A stretch of 64,000 nucleotides of DNA from Lysinibacillus sphaericus. Lineage in GTDB: Bacteria > Bacillota > Bacilli > Bacillales_A > Planococcaceae. Positions 44,788 to 53,664 of the stretch are shown here, one piece after another. The position numbers were made by a program, and so were the translations under genes. The first letter of the stretch is position 1. Each line of letters opens with the position of its first letter. The stretch lies in contig NZ_SADV01000025.1 of the NCBI RefSeq assembly GCF_006864135.1, forward strand, positions 1 to 64,000, given 5' to 3'. The notes below the pieces were generated by a model. The model was not told where the DNA came from. It ran no database searches and saw only the letters and a program-made list of their open reading frames with translations.

Positions 44788-45072
44788 GCATGTAAATGTT
44801 TTTTGCGCGAAAGCGTAGTGCTAACGCAGCATCAGCAATGTGTTTTTTGCCTTCGAAACGCAGCGTCAGCAACATGTTTTTTGCCTATGCGAAAGCAAAG
44901 CGTCAGCAACAGCACCGATATTGGTCACTCAGTCGTTGCCACATGACATGGCGTTCTTAGACTGGGTTCCTCTGTTTGAACACACGTATAAATCCGCATT
45001 TATCTCACCTCCTATAGGAGTGGTAGACTTCTGTAGCTGACGCTTCGCCTTTTCTACAAAAAACATTTGCTG
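44788..45072. repeat. Cluster of ~38-bp repeat units of the dispersed element
   Basis: Three direct units resembling AATGTTTTTTGCGCGAAAGC followed by GTAGTGCTAACGCAGCATCAGC lie at about 44788-44915. One inverted unit (GCTGACGCTTCGCC followed by AAAACATTTGCTGG) lies at 45037-45072. The same unit appears twice inside the copy at 57042-57281. The gap from 44490 to 45124 contains no gene that I can support. Confidence 0.6.
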
Positions 45073-45124
45073 GAAGAAGTTAAAGAAAATCCGTTCCATA
45101 TCTAAAAAATAGGAGGTGGATAAC

Positions 45125-45316
45125 ATGCATTATTTCCAAGTTTTTTTCCTTACTTTATTTTTAAGTGTCGTCAGCTTTTTTGCTTTAGGCGCAACAGGAT
45201 TCCTTGCCTATATTGATGGTATACTAATGTCTATTGGGCTAATAATAGTTACTTTACTTTCTATTATTATGAGCTTATTAGTGAGCATTAATAGACAATT
45301 AAAAAAGAGAGTGTAA
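45125..45316 (+). CDS. Small two-helix membrane protein, unknown
   Basis: A 63-residue protein consisting of two long hydrophobic segments and a basic end (NRQLKKRV). The ATG at 45125 follows AGGAGG by 8 bases; the in-frame GTG at 45116 lies within that ribosome site and cannot be the start. I do not recognise a family. It is encoded just after the repeat cluster and before a strong hairpin. Confidence 0.6.
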   Translation: MHYFQVFFLTLFLSVVSFFALGATGFLAYIDGILMSIGLIIVTLLSIIMSLLVSINRQLKKRV

Positions 45317-45337
45317 ATGGATAAAACGACAAAAAAG

Positions 45338-45399
45338 GAAGACCTTTTATTGGGAGAATTAATTCACCATAACCAACCCTAAAAAAGAGGTCTTCCGCT
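45338..45399. terminator. Large inverted repeat, possible terminator
   Basis: GGAAGACCTTTT and AAAGAGGTCTTCC flank about 35 bases. It lies 22 bases after the small membrane protein gene. No clear T run follows on the plus strand. The remaining gap up to 45803 is AT-rich without visible genes. Confidence 0.4.
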
Positions 45400-45802
45400 A
45401 CACATATAGGACAGTGAGTTTTTGTTGTAGCGATTTTCATAATAGCAACTGGAAATAATTCTATAAGGCACAATAAAAACTCATTATTAAAGAAACTACG
45501 CTAAACCATTAATACATAATAAGTATATATTTCACTAAAGTAATTTAGCATATTTTTGGATATATCCTACCAAAAAAAGTTCAAACATTAAATATTTCCC
45601 CTTGTGTAATTTACCCCAAGCACGTTCACTTCACTAATTCTAGAATATATGAATATAAATGATTACATGATTTCCTTTACTAACCTCGATTTTTTCTCAA
45701 AAAAAACGATTTGTCGGAAATGTAGTAGCAATTGCATTTTTCGTAAAAATATTATGGTAAAATATCTCTTTATTCTTTAAGCATCAGGAAAGAAGGAAAG
45801 AT

Positions 45803-46405
45803 ATGGAGAAAGACAAATCAAAAAAAATTAAGAAGAATTTTAGCCCGAAAGACGCTATTTTTGTATTCTCTTCTTTTACATTCGTTTGTGTAGCTATCAT
45901 TTTCGCTTTAATAGTTTATGATGTATTCACAGTACAGGATTTCCTATCATTCAATCAGCCATTCACCATGGTAACGTGCGTAGTTCTCGCTTCACTTAGT
46001 CTACTTTTGTTTGGGGTAATTTTAACTTTGTTTAATCCCTCGAAATACATAGACGAAACAAACAAAAGCTATCAAGACTATTCGTTGTTAAATATGGGTG
46101 CCTTTATGTTTATAGGCGCGTTATTTGAAGAAGTTTTGTTTAGGGGAATTATTCAAAATTTACTACTTGTATTTTTAGAACACCCGTGGACTGCCATTAT
46201 CATTACAACTTTATTGTTCATTGGGATGCATACTCAATACTTCAAAAAACCTATAATGTTAATAAATATAATCGTTCCAAGTTTAATTTTCGGATGGATC
46301 TATTGTCAAACACACAATATTTTAGTACCTTTTCTTGTACATTTTTTGATGAATATCGGAATGACACTATTATTCAAATACAATTTAATAAAAGTTAAAC
46401 ATTAA
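45803..46405 (+). CDS. CPBP family intramembrane metalloprotease
   Basis: A 200-residue membrane protein of the CPBP (Abi) family. The diagnostic motifs are present: GALFEEVLFRGIIQNLLL (EExxxR), then the His in IGMHTQYF and the last motif FLVHFLMNIG. Four to six membrane segments surround them. In Gram-positive bacteria such proteins often process or protect against peptides, but the target here is unknown. A ribosome site (AAGAAGG) precedes the ATG. There is no neighbouring peptide or bacteriocin gene. Confidence 0.88.
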   Translation: MEKDKSKKIKKNFSPKDAIFVFSSFTFVCVAIIFALIVYDVFTVQDFLSFNQPFTMVTCVVLASLSLLLFGVILTLFNPSKYIDETNKSYQDYSLLNMGAFMFIGALFEEVLFRGIIQNLLLVFLEHPWTAIIITTLLFIGMHTQYFKKPIMLINIIVPSLIFGWIYCQTHNILVPFLVHFLMNIGMTLLFKYNLIKVKH

Positions 46406-46644
46406 AATATACACAGGATTAATGAGGCTTGTCGACGAAATAGCTTGATAAATTAATTCCTATCAACTATTGGTTCATGCCGGATTCTTCACTTGAATTA
46501 ATTATTCTTTTCTCAAAAGGTTACGCCTGAAAAGAGCCACCAAGATCATCATAGATCAATTGATATTCTAGGTTACTATTTATAGCGGAATCATAAATTT
46601 TCCATTACAAATAATAACAAATCGTTTATAATACTATTTGAATG

Positions 46645-46746
46645 AAAAAACACGATTCGGTTGGTAGTCCGGATGCATCATTAATATGATGTCAGTAACC
46701 TTCCCCTCCTCGGGATGTCCATCATTCGATTTTAATATGAGGAGGG
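46645..46746 (+). promoter_or_regulatory. yjdF-motif (aza-aromatic) riboswitch
   Basis: The leader directly before yjdF contains a structured region starting near ACACGATTCGGTTGGTAGTC. It ends with a sequestering arrangement in which CCCTCCTC (46704-46711) is exactly complementary to the ribosome site GAGGAGGG (46739-46746). Leaders of yjdF genes are a known riboswitch class that responds to aza-aromatic compounds. The assignment rests on gene identity, position and this anti-Shine-Dalgarno pairing. Confidence 0.8.
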
Positions 46747-46753
46747 ACCTACT

Positions 46754-47170
46754 ATGAAACTAACCATTTTTTATGATGGCCAATTTTATATAGGGCTAAT
46801 AGAAAACATTTCCGAAAACAAATACAAAGCATACAAGTATACTTTTGGGAATGAACCTAAAGATCAAGAAGTCTTTGATTTTGTAAATAAAAATTTGTTG
46901 GATTTTATCAAAAATAATGATAAACATGATGGAATACCTATCCAACAAATTAAAATGAAGAAAATCAACCCTAAAAGGCTTCAAAGAAAAGTTGCAAAAG
47001 AACTAAGAAATCCAAGTATCACCTCTAAGGCCGAAGAAGCGATAAAAGCCGAATTGGCACTTAGAAAAAAAGAAAAATCTATTACCAGTAAACGACTTAA
47101 AGAAGAACGCAAAGAATATATTCGGAATATCAAAGTTCAAAAGTCTAAAAATAAACATAAAGGTAGGTAA
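46754..47170 (+). CDS. yjdF: YjdF family protein (DUF2992)
   Basis: A 138-residue protein with the family opening MKLTIFYDGQFYIGLIE and a GNEPKDQEVFDFVNKNL segment, followed by a long, very Lys/Arg-rich helical tail (residues about 75-138) rich in REExxK patterns. The function is unknown; the riboswitch upstream suggests a role in handling toxic aza-aromatic compounds. The gene is alone and is followed by a terminator. Confidence 0.93.
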   Translation: MKLTIFYDGQFYIGLIENISENKYKAYKYTFGNEPKDQEVFDFVNKNLLDFIKNNDKHDGIPIQQIKMKKINPKRLQRKVAKELRNPSITSKAEEAIKAELALRKKEKSITSKRLKEERKEYIRNIKVQKSKNKHKGR

Positions 47171-47183
47171 TATCATTCTTTTT

Positions 47184-47213
47184 ACTGACAACTAATGTTG
47201 TCAGTTTTTTTAT
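47184..47213 (+). terminator. Terminator of yjdF
   Basis: ACTGACAAC and GTTGTCAGT form a 9-bp stem with a 4-nt loop followed by a T run. Confidence 0.9.
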
Positions 47214-47389
47214 TAGGGATTTGCTAAACTTTTAATATTCTCCACCTTTTTCTTTAAAAATCGGGGACTTCTTTCAGGGGAAGTTAATTTTGTCAAATTT
47301 GTCTTCCGCCAAATCTACTATAAAATAATTCCCTATAGTTGATGTTCTTATAGCCAAAAGCGGGCTTCTTTTAGAATCTACATAAGACT

Positions 47390-48817
47390 TCATTTTTTCT
47401 TGGTTGCAATTTCAAAAAGGATATTTAAGCCCTTTTCCAACTCTACTTCTGTTCCATAGGCATATGATAATCGAATATGCTGAGTATCTTGCGGATCGTA
47501 AATATAGCCAGGATTAATGAGAACTTGTCGATGCAATAGCTTGGTGAATAACTCTTTATCAACGATTGGCTCATGAAACTTTAGCCAAATATAAAAGCCA
47601 CCTTTCGGCTTATCCCAACTAGCAATGTCCTCAAATTTTTCTTGTAATATACCCTCAACAAAATTGGCCCTCCGTATTAATTCTTTCCGCAAACTCTTAA
47701 TATGCTTTTCATACTTCCCTGATTGCAACCAATGCAGCACAATTTCCTGTGAGATGGCGCTTGATCCGTAATCTGTTTGCATTTTTATATCTGCTAATCG
47801 CTCAATTACTGTAGTTGGACCAATTAACCAGCCAATACGAAGTCCGGGGCTTAATGTTTTCGAAACACTGCCAATATAAAGGACTTGCCCGCTTTCATCC
47901 ATTGATTTAATTGGTGGCGTTGCGGCTTCAAAGAGCAATTCATGATAGACGTCATCCTCAATAATAGGAATACGAGATTCTTTACACGCTTGATATAGTT
48001 GCCTTTTTTCAAACGACGTCCATACCCCACCAGTCGGATTGTTTAAAGTGGGAACAGCATAAAATACGGCCTGTCTTTTTCTTTTCTTTTGGGCTAACGT
48101 TTGTGCGAGCTGTTCATCACGATCGATAGACAGCATTTGCATACCTACAGACTGGAAAGGATGGACTGAATTTAAATAAGACGTCTGTTCCTGGAATACG
48201 ATAGAACCCTGTTCAAGTAGTCCTACAGCAATCAACTGCAATGCTTGAAGTGCACCAGATACAATACAAACATTTTGCGGCTTTGCATGGATCCCTCTTT
48301 TTTTCACGTATTCGCAAATCTCTTCTCGAAGTTTATCGCTACCTTGTGGTGATGAATAGCCTAAAGCTTTCGGCTGCAAAGAGAGCTCTTTCAAAGAAGC
48401 TTCAATTTCAGTGGTGGGCAATAAACTAGGTGCTAGCTCACCAGTGCCTAATCGAATGATATCATCGCGCTGCTCGTATTCATTGATTAATTGAATGGTA
48501 AGATAATTCGGCTTATGGAGACTTGTGTCTATGTACTTTTGCCAATTTGGTTGTGTTTGTACAATTAATGAATCCCAGGAATTTTGTGCCACATAAATAC
48601 CTGAACCTACTTTCGATTCCAATATTCCTACCGCTTTTAATTCTTCTAACGCCTGTTGAACAGTACTACGGTTTACCCCAAACTGCATCGCTAGCTGTCT
48701 TTGTGTCGGTAGCTTTGTTCCTGCCACCCAATCCCCCCGTTCAATATGTTCAGTAATCCACTGAATAATTTGCTGTTGTAATGTCATTTTTCCCTCTCTA
48801 CTTGGTTGCCAGCTCAT
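47390..48817 (-). CDS. MocR/PdxR-type GntR regulator with aminotransferase domain
   Basis: A 475-residue regulator. Residues 1 to about 75 form a GntR winged helix (GTKLPTQRQLAMQFGVNRST, then VQQALEELKAVGILESKVGS). The rest is a fold-type-I aminotransferase-like domain with the PLP lysine in YIGSVSKTLSPGLRIGW and the Asp region IIEDDVYHELLF. Such proteins use PLP or its amino acid adduct as effector. It is divergent from a LysE exporter gene with an inverted repeat in the gap, so control of that exporter by an amino acid is plausible. Confidence 0.92.
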   Translation of the reverse strand: MSWQPSREGKMTLQQQIIQWITEHIERGDWVAGTKLPTQRQLAMQFGVNRSTVQQALEELKAVGILESKVGSGIYVAQNSWDSLIVQTQPNWQKYIDTSLHKPNYLTIQLINEYEQRDDIIRLGTGELAPSLLPTTEIEASLKELSLQPKALGYSSPQGSDKLREEICEYVKKRGIHAKPQNVCIVSGALQALQLIAVGLLEQGSIVFQEQTSYLNSVHPFQSVGMQMLSIDRDEQLAQTLAQKKRKRQAVFYAVPTLNNPTGGVWTSFEKRQLYQACKESRIPIIEDDVYHELLFEAATPPIKSMDESGQVLYIGSVSKTLSPGLRIGWLIGPTTVIERLADIKMQTDYGSSAISQEIVLHWLQSGKYEKHIKSLRKELIRRANFVEGILQEKFEDIASWDKPKGGFYIWLKFHEPIVDKELFTKLLHRQVLINPGYIYDPQDTQHIRLSYAYGTEVELEKGLNILFEIATKKK

Positions 48818-48838
48818 CGTATCACCTCAAACTTGCGA

Positions 48839-48866
48839 AATTGGATGGCTTAAAAACCATCCAATT
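48839..48866. promoter_or_regulatory. Candidate operator between MocR and LysE genes
   Basis: AATTGGATGG and CCATCCAATT form a perfect 10-bp inverted repeat around 8 bases, in the short gap between the two divergent genes. It may be the regulator's binding site. Confidence 0.55.
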
Positions 48867-48923
48867 GGTCGTTTTCTTTTAGTTATAACATATTTAAAAT
48901 GTTTAGTGAAAGGAGGTATTTCA

Positions 48924-49526
48924 TTGGAAGCATTTCTACATGGAATAATTTTAGCATTTGGACTTATTTTGCCCCTTGGCGTACAAAATGTCTTTGTCTT
49001 TTCCCAAGGTGCAACACAGCCCCATCTAGTTCGTGCCTTACCCGCCAGCATCACTGCCTCAATATGTGATACGCTTCTAATACTACTTGCGGTATTTGGT
49101 TTATCTATAATTGTGTTGCAATTTGAGTGGTTACGTATCACCTTGATGAGTGTTGGGATACTTTTCTTACTCTATATGGGCTATACAATTTGGCGTTCAA
49201 ATCCTGCATCTGCAGATAATAACGAAGCACTTCCAGTAAAAAAACAAATTTTATTCGCAGTTTCTGTCTCTCTCCTAAATCCACATGCCATTTTAGATAC
49301 AATAGGAGTTATCGGAACGAGTGCCTTAAAATATAGCGGGACGGAGCAAATGTTGTTCACTACTGCATGTGTTTTAATTTCTTGGTTGTGGTTTTTCGGT
49401 CTTATCATTGCTGGAGCATCCTTAAAAAAACTGGATAGCTCTGGTAAGCTTATGAATATTTTTAATAAATGCTCAGCGATTTTTATTTGGGGAACCGCTC
49501 TCTACCTTGTTAGTGATTTACTGTAA
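48924..49526 (+). CDS. LysE/ArgO family amino acid exporter
   Basis: A 200-residue membrane protein with about six hydrophobic segments. The N-terminal LAFGLILPLGVQNVFVFSQGA and the internal SVSLLNPHAILDTIGVIG are typical of LysE/ArgO exporters of basic amino acids. The start is the TTG at 48924, 7 bases after AAAGGAGG; a GTG at 48906 would precede that ribosome site. It is probably regulated by the divergent MocR-type protein. Confidence 0.92.
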   Translation: MEAFLHGIILAFGLILPLGVQNVFVFSQGATQPHLVRALPASITASICDTLLILLAVFGLSIIVLQFEWLRITLMSVGILFLLYMGYTIWRSNPASADNNEALPVKKQILFAVSVSLLNPHAILDTIGVIGTSALKYSGTEQMLFTTACVLISWLWFFGLIIAGASLKKLDSSGKLMNIFNKCSAIFIWGTALYLVSDLL

Positions 49527-49531
49527 TCTAT

Positions 49532-49563
49532 GTCATAAAAAACGCTCAGGATACTGTTTTTTA
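49532..49563 (+). terminator. Terminator after the LysE gene
   Basis: CATAAAAAAC and GTTTTTTATG form a stem with a 12-nt loop just after the stop codon. Confidence 0.75.
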
Positions 49564-49701
49564 TGAAAAGCCAAGAGTTGAGTAAGGCTCTTATATTTCC
49601 CGATCCTAAATACAATGTGCAACAAATGCAATTTCTTAGCTGAGCTAATTTCAATAGTAGTTCAGCTTTTATTTTTGTTTAAAGATTTAGGTAGATATAT
49701 T

Positions 49702-49735
49702 TATAGTATCTGTAAATTTAACTAACGGAGCAGCA
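49702..49735. repeat. Short repeat shared with 57876-57907
   Basis: TATAGTATCTGTAAATTTAA followed by CTAACGGAGCAG occurs here, and a near-identical inverted copy lies at 57876-57907. It falls in the 312-base gap before the membrane protein gene at 49839; that gap also has an imperfect hairpin (AGCTGAGCTAA with TAGTTCAGCT) near 49638-49668. Confidence 0.5.
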
Positions 49736-49838
49736 GTTTTAAAAGTATCGAAGTAATTGGAGCTATTTTCCGGAACATTTTTTACATTTACTTGATTACA
49801 TTGGATAATATGTAAGTTAGATTACGAGGTGAAGTTAA

Positions 49839-50282
49839 TTGTTAAATAATTTAGGTATGTCTTTTATATGGATGTTACTTGCTTATACAGTCGCAACGTT
49901 AGTAGTTTTTATACATATGTTAATCTCCAATAAATTTTACGGTGTCCAAAATGCGAAGCAGGCAGGAACAACTTTTTTAAAATCACCAGTTTATGTTAAA
50001 TCTAGACCCTACCAGGTTCTTTACAATGTTTTAATATTTCCAATTTTTCTATGGCTATATAGCAAAGGGATTGATACGGATAATGTAAAAGAATTTATCC
50101 TTAATACGGTTATCCAATGGACAATACTTTCTATAATAATTGATTATATTAGTTGGGTTTTAATTCCCCATAAATTTAGGTTAACACATAAAGAATTTTA
50201 TATTGATTATCAACCTTATATTACTTTAATCTATGTTGCAATTTTTGTTAGTCATTATATAGTAGGATTTTTCATTTCGTAA
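49839..50282 (+). CDS. Small multi-span membrane protein, unknown
   Basis: A 147-residue protein with four predicted membrane segments (around residues 8-29, 60-78, 88-108 and 126-145). The start is a TTG at 49839 with GAGGTG 7 bases upstream. I do not recognise a family. It opens a region of short, poorly conserved genes typical of accessory DNA. Confidence 0.6.
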   Translation: MLNNLGMSFIWMLLAYTVATLVVFIHMLISNKFYGVQNAKQAGTTFLKSPVYVKSRPYQVLYNVLIFPIFLWLYSKGIDTDNVKEFILNTVIQWTILSIIIDYISWVLIPHKFRLTHKEFYIDYQPYITLIYVAIFVSHYIVGFFIS

Positions 50283-50325
50283 ATTTTGTAGGATTCATAA
50301 CCCTTTATTTTTCTTATACTTAGGG

Positions 50326-50351
50326 AAGCACATAATTGAAGGTGCTTTTTT
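50326..50351 (+). terminator. Terminator with a competing outer stem
   Basis: AAGCAC pairs with GTGCTT before a T run, ending the preceding gene. The outer sequences TAGGGAAGCA (50321-50330) and TGCTTCCCTA (50363-50372) are also perfectly complementary and would exclude this hairpin. Confidence 0.6.
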
Positions 50352-50426
50352 ACTAAAGAAAATGCTTCCCTATAATAAGTTTACTGCGTGTTGGACAATC
50401 GTACTCCCTTTGTCGAATGAAAAAGA

Positions 50427-51053
50427 TTATGCCTTCTTGAAAATGCTATCAAAGTAATCACGCCAATAGTCAACTAGCCAATTATTATATGTATGATACA
50501 AAGGCAACAATTTCTCAACATCCTTAGAATGTATTAAACAACCTCTATCATCGTACATATGAAATAGTAGGTCCTTATCAGTACTAATAAAGTACGCAGA
50601 TTGTCCAATAGAAGGTACTCTTCCTTGTTCATAATTCCCTATACCCTTAAGTATTTCCTGGTAGGGTATAGACTTTAATTGTGCGTATACAAATTTCACT
50701 TTGTATTCAATATTAACTTCTATTGTTTGAGACGTTACCTCATCATAATCCTCCTCTATCTCGAATAACGTTTCCTCTTCTATATTTTGATCAATTAATA
50801 AACTGTACAGATATTCTGGAGTAGTATTTCCAAACATAATATCCTCTGTAACTTCCCAATCTTTTATATAAATATAAATAGAATCATCGGGCTTGAACAC
50901 TTCTTCAAACAATGTTGTTACTCTTTTTACAACTTGATTTAATCTATCTTCAGTTCCATTTTCATAGGGCTCGCCTAGTTCAAACCTTAGATGCCATTCA
51001 CTTGTTAGGTTGGGAAAATGGCTATCGATATACTTCATTATATTTTCCTTCAT
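50427..51053 (-). CDS. DUF3885-like protein, copy 1
   Basis: A 208-residue soluble acidic protein. The C-terminal part contains LLFHMYDDRGCLIHSKDVEK and LLPLYHTYNNWLVDYWRDYF, which fits the DUF3885 family of Bacillus. Its role is unknown; some relatives sit beside polymorphic toxin genes and look like immunity proteins. A related protein is encoded at 51759-52436. A ribosome site (AGTAACTCCAATGAAGG region) is weak but present. Confidence 0.75.
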   Translation of the reverse strand: MKENIMKYIDSHFPNLTSEWHLRFELGEPYENGTEDRLNQVVKRVTTLFEEVFKPDDSIYIYIKDWEVTEDIMFGNTTPEYLYSLLIDQNIEEETLFEIEEDYDEVTSQTIEVNIEYKVKFVYAQLKSIPYQEILKGIGNYEQGRVPSIGQSAYFISTDKDLLFHMYDDRGCLIHSKDVEKLLPLYHTYNNWLVDYWRDYFDSIFKKA

Positions 51054-51116
51054 TGGAGTTACTCCCTTATATAAATTCTTCTATTATATAAATAACGTTA
51101 CCAACCGCTTATTGAA

Positions 51117-51401
51117 CTAGTTGAATAAGGCACTAACTTTAATTAACATATTGAGAAATATAAGGAATAATAAAACTATATGTATCCACACTATATATTT
51201 TACGAATAATCCCGCCCAAACATTCTGTCGTAAAGCATAGTGTAGAACAATAGAAAAAAATAAAAGACTGATTATTGCACGAAGGATACTACCTTCTACA
51301 AAGAATGAAACTACATTTATCAATACAGATATACTAAATAAAATGACATATACCTTAAATATCTTTTCTTTCCTTTGTCTCTCGTGTTGGAATTGATACA
51401 T
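51117..51401 (-). CDS. Small three-span membrane protein, unknown
   Basis: A 94-residue protein with a basic N-terminal stretch (HERQRKEK) and three hydrophobic segments (about 18-36, 40-57 and 66-87). It has a ribosome site (GAGGTG) 8 bases upstream of its ATG. It lies between the two DUF3885-like genes on the same strand; its role is not known. Confidence 0.6.
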   Translation of the reverse strand: MYQFQHERQRKEKIFKVYVILFSISVLINVVSFFVEGSILRAIISLLFFSIVLHYALRQNVWAGLFVKYIVWIHIVLLFLIFLNMLIKVSALFN

Positions 51402-51615
51402 TACTTTTCACCTCGTGTTTCTCAATTGAAGTTTCATCAAGAACACAAACACTTCAACCCTTGTAGAAGCTATATTTTAATTCAATGGTTTAGTAAAGAA
51501 AGTCTTCACTTGTTGGAGAAATGCTTCCGCTCTAATTTCTTTCCATAGAATACTTGACCTATCAAATGTTAACAATGTATGGCTTAATTTAATATATGTA
51601 ATTTTTTCCTTATTC

Positions 51616-51638
51616 AACTAAATTGCGCTTCGTTAGTT
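51616..51638. repeat. Small palindromic repeat, copy 1
   Basis: AACTAA and TTAGTT flank ATTGCGCTTCG. It is one of four similar hairpins in this region. The surrounding gap (51402-51758) holds no gene. Confidence 0.55.
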
Positions 51639-51758
51639 CAATAAAAAAGAGCTGCATATGCAACTCAATGATCTTTAATAAATGCCTCTGTCAGTACGTA
51701 TGTACCACTTTTGCCAGAACAAGTGATTATAGAAGTTGAAAATTACATAATGACACTC

Positions 51759-52436
51759 TTATTTAAAACGTTTAATAATTTCTTCTCGTGAGTATTCATC
51801 AATCCAATCGCCGTATTTTTTATACAAAGGGTATATGGTTTCTTTATTAGTTGCAATGACCTCGCATCCTCTATCATCATAAATAAAAAAGATCACATTT
51901 TTAGTCATATTTATAAAAAACACATCTGGATAGTTTGAACCTGACCCCCATTTTTTATCAAACCTAGGTTTTAAGGGGAAATCCTCATTACACGCTGCTT
52001 TAATAAGCAATGGGAATTTAAAATCTTGTTTGCGGCACTTTAGGGAAAATCGACAAGTATAATAATCGTCAACTTCTTCAGCATCAAATACATACGGTAA
52101 AGTTTCTTGTGTTAAATGGAATTTTAATTTTTTATTTTTTACATAGCGATCATAAACCTTTATTCGATTTTTCTTCATTTCATCAGACCTATGCTGATAA
52201 ACATTCGTAACCAGAAAAATTTCATCCAAATCAGAAAAAAGTTCATTGAAAATAGACAATGCTTGACTGTATACGCAGTCAAACATTTCGTGATTCAGAC
52301 TACCATCATCTTTAAGCTGATAAATCCCCATTCCTAATTCAAAGTGAATTCCTATACTCCATTGATGATAAAGACTAGGTGCCAAAGTAAGCCCTGGAAA
52401 AGCATTATGTAAATATTGACCTACATCTATCGTCAT
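51759..52436 (-). CDS. DUF3885-like protein, copy 2
   Basis: A 225-residue soluble protein. Its C-terminal segment NVIFFIYDDRGCEVIATNKE, followed by TIYPLYKKYGDWIDEY, matches the corresponding part of the protein at 50427-51053 (YDDRGC, then PLY..Y..W..DY). The N-terminal parts are more diverged. Two related genes with unrelated small genes between them suggest an accessory, possibly immunity-type, cluster. The function is unknown. Confidence 0.78.
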   Translation of the reverse strand: MTIDVGQYLHNAFPGLTLAPSLYHQWSIGIHFELGMGIYQLKDDGSLNHEMFDCVYSQALSIFNELFSDLDEIFLVTNVYQHRSDEMKKNRIKVYDRYVKNKKLKFHLTQETLPYVFDAEEVDDYYTCRFSLKCRKQDFKFPLLIKAACNEDFPLKPRFDKKWGSGSNYPDVFFINMTKNVIFFIYDDRGCEVIATNKETIYPLYKKYGDWIDEYSREEIIKRFK

Positions 52437-52467
52437 TCACTCCATTCTTTCTAGTGATTTTATATTA

Positions 52468-52488
52468 CACTAACCTGCGCCGTTAGTG
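52468..52488. repeat. Small palindromic repeat, copy 2
   Basis: CACTAAC and GTTAGTG flank CTGCGCC, giving a perfect 7-bp stem with a 7-nt loop. Confidence 0.6.
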
Positions 52489-52513
52489 AAACGTATCCAT
52501 CAAAAACCCCTTG

Positions 52514-53012
52514 TTACAAAGCAATGGTTATTAAGTCAAGTTCAACGAATTCTATTACAAATTTAGGTGATGGGCAAAATACATACTGTTGATAGGAATC
52601 TTCTGCTGCTATTTGAATAATATTTTCAATAACCTTTGATAGTGGCATCTTCAGCCAAGGTAATGTACTGAAAAAGGTGGTAGGTCGTCTTGTAAGAAAA
52701 GATACACTGAATTCTCGGTGTAAAGTTCTTCACCGTTTAAAAAAGATGCAATCTTATCGCTATTAACATTATGTATCACGAATTTGTTATTCATTTTCTC
52801 TAAATCTAGACTTACCCATTCAATTATAGGGATGCTCGCAATAAATTCAGTTTTCATTTTCGCCTTTTCCTCAATATCTAACAGCCTAATACTTTCTTTA
52901 GTTGAGAACGGCTCCAACATCCAATTTAATTGCATCTGCAATTCATCTTTTCTTTCTCTTTTTGCTTTTGTAAGAGAAACTCTAATCTTATTTTCCGATC
53001 ATTCGTGTTCAT
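52514..53012 (-). pseudogene. Twice-frameshifted gene of unknown function
   Basis: An ATG at 53012 with ribosome site GAAGGTGG opens a frame coding MNTNDRKIRLEFLLQKQKEK. It shifts near 52945 into the frame coding LQMQLNWMLEPFSTKESIRL and on to QDDLPPFSVHYLG. A second shift near 52655 leads into the frame coding WLKMPLSKVIENIIQIAAED and on to SPKFVIEFVELDLITIAL. Together these make one continuous protein of about 165 residues. Two frameshifts make it a probable pseudogene, unless they are sequencing errors. Confidence 0.82.
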
Positions 53013-53140
53013 TGTCCACCTTCTCTTCTTACTGTTGCTTGTTTAAACTAATCTCTCATTTATCTTCCCATTCTAATAGCTTACTATACGTTTTAATTAC
53101 GCCCCAAAGTGCTATTTTATATACATTTTTTCTCACTCTC

Positions 53141-53162
53141 AACTAACTTGCTTAAGTTAGTT
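53141..53162. repeat. Small palindromic repeat, copy 3
   Basis: AACTAACT and AGTTAGTT flank TGCTTA, giving an 8-bp perfect stem. It lies after the GNAT gene on the minus strand and may act as its terminator. Confidence 0.6.
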
Positions 53163-53184
53163 CAATAAAGAAAAAAACTAGCAT

Positions 53185-53664
53185 TTAATCTAATTTTTTT
53201 ACAAATAAAACTCTGTCTTGATTTGGTCCGTCATATTCAGTATTTACTGATAGACCATCAACAATTCTATCTCCATCTTCAATTTCAATTTCAAAACCCA
53301 TCTTGGTATGATAGGCAATCGAAACTTTGTTGACAGGTGACGTTACACATCGAACAATACTCCGATTATTTTGTTTTACAGTATAAAAAAATTTATTGTA
53401 TAATTGTTGTCCAATATGATGCTTTCTGTATTCAGGATGAACTCCAACAAAATGAATATACGCCTCATTTGAATGAGTTTGAGAAAGGAGTCCTATTAGA
53501 AAGCCTACAAGTTTACCATCCTTTTCTGCAATGAAACTTGTTAGTGTAAAATGGTCGAAGAATAGTTTTGGTAACATATCCGACATATTCCTCCCACCCC
53601 ACCACTCATTGATTAGCGGCGAAATTACATAGTAGTCTGAACCTGTAACTGAACGAATTTCCAA
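53185..53664 (-). CDS. GNAT family N-acetyltransferase
   Basis: A 159-residue GNAT acetyltransferase. It has the central beta strand and acetyl-CoA loop IHFVGVHPEYRKHHIGQQLY, followed by SIAYHTKMGFEIE, typical of the family. The acceptor is unknown. The start is a TTG preceded by GGGGGG. It stands alone in the accessory zone. Confidence 0.87.
   Translation of the reverse strand: MEIRSVTGSDYYVISPLINEWWGGRNMSDMLPKLFFDHFTLTSFIAEKDGKLVGFLIGLLSQTHSNEAYIHFVGVHPEYRKHHIGQQLYNKFFYTVKQNNRSIVRCVTSPVNKVSIAYHTKMGFEIEIEDGDRIVDGLSVNTEYDGPNQDRVLFVKKLD

Noticed and set aside
45288-45473. 61-codon minus-strand frame with CPIC motif
   Set aside because: It overlaps the end of the small membrane protein gene and the inverted repeat at 45338-45399; only one Cys pair and no ribosome site, so a zinc-finger antitoxin remnant cannot be supported.
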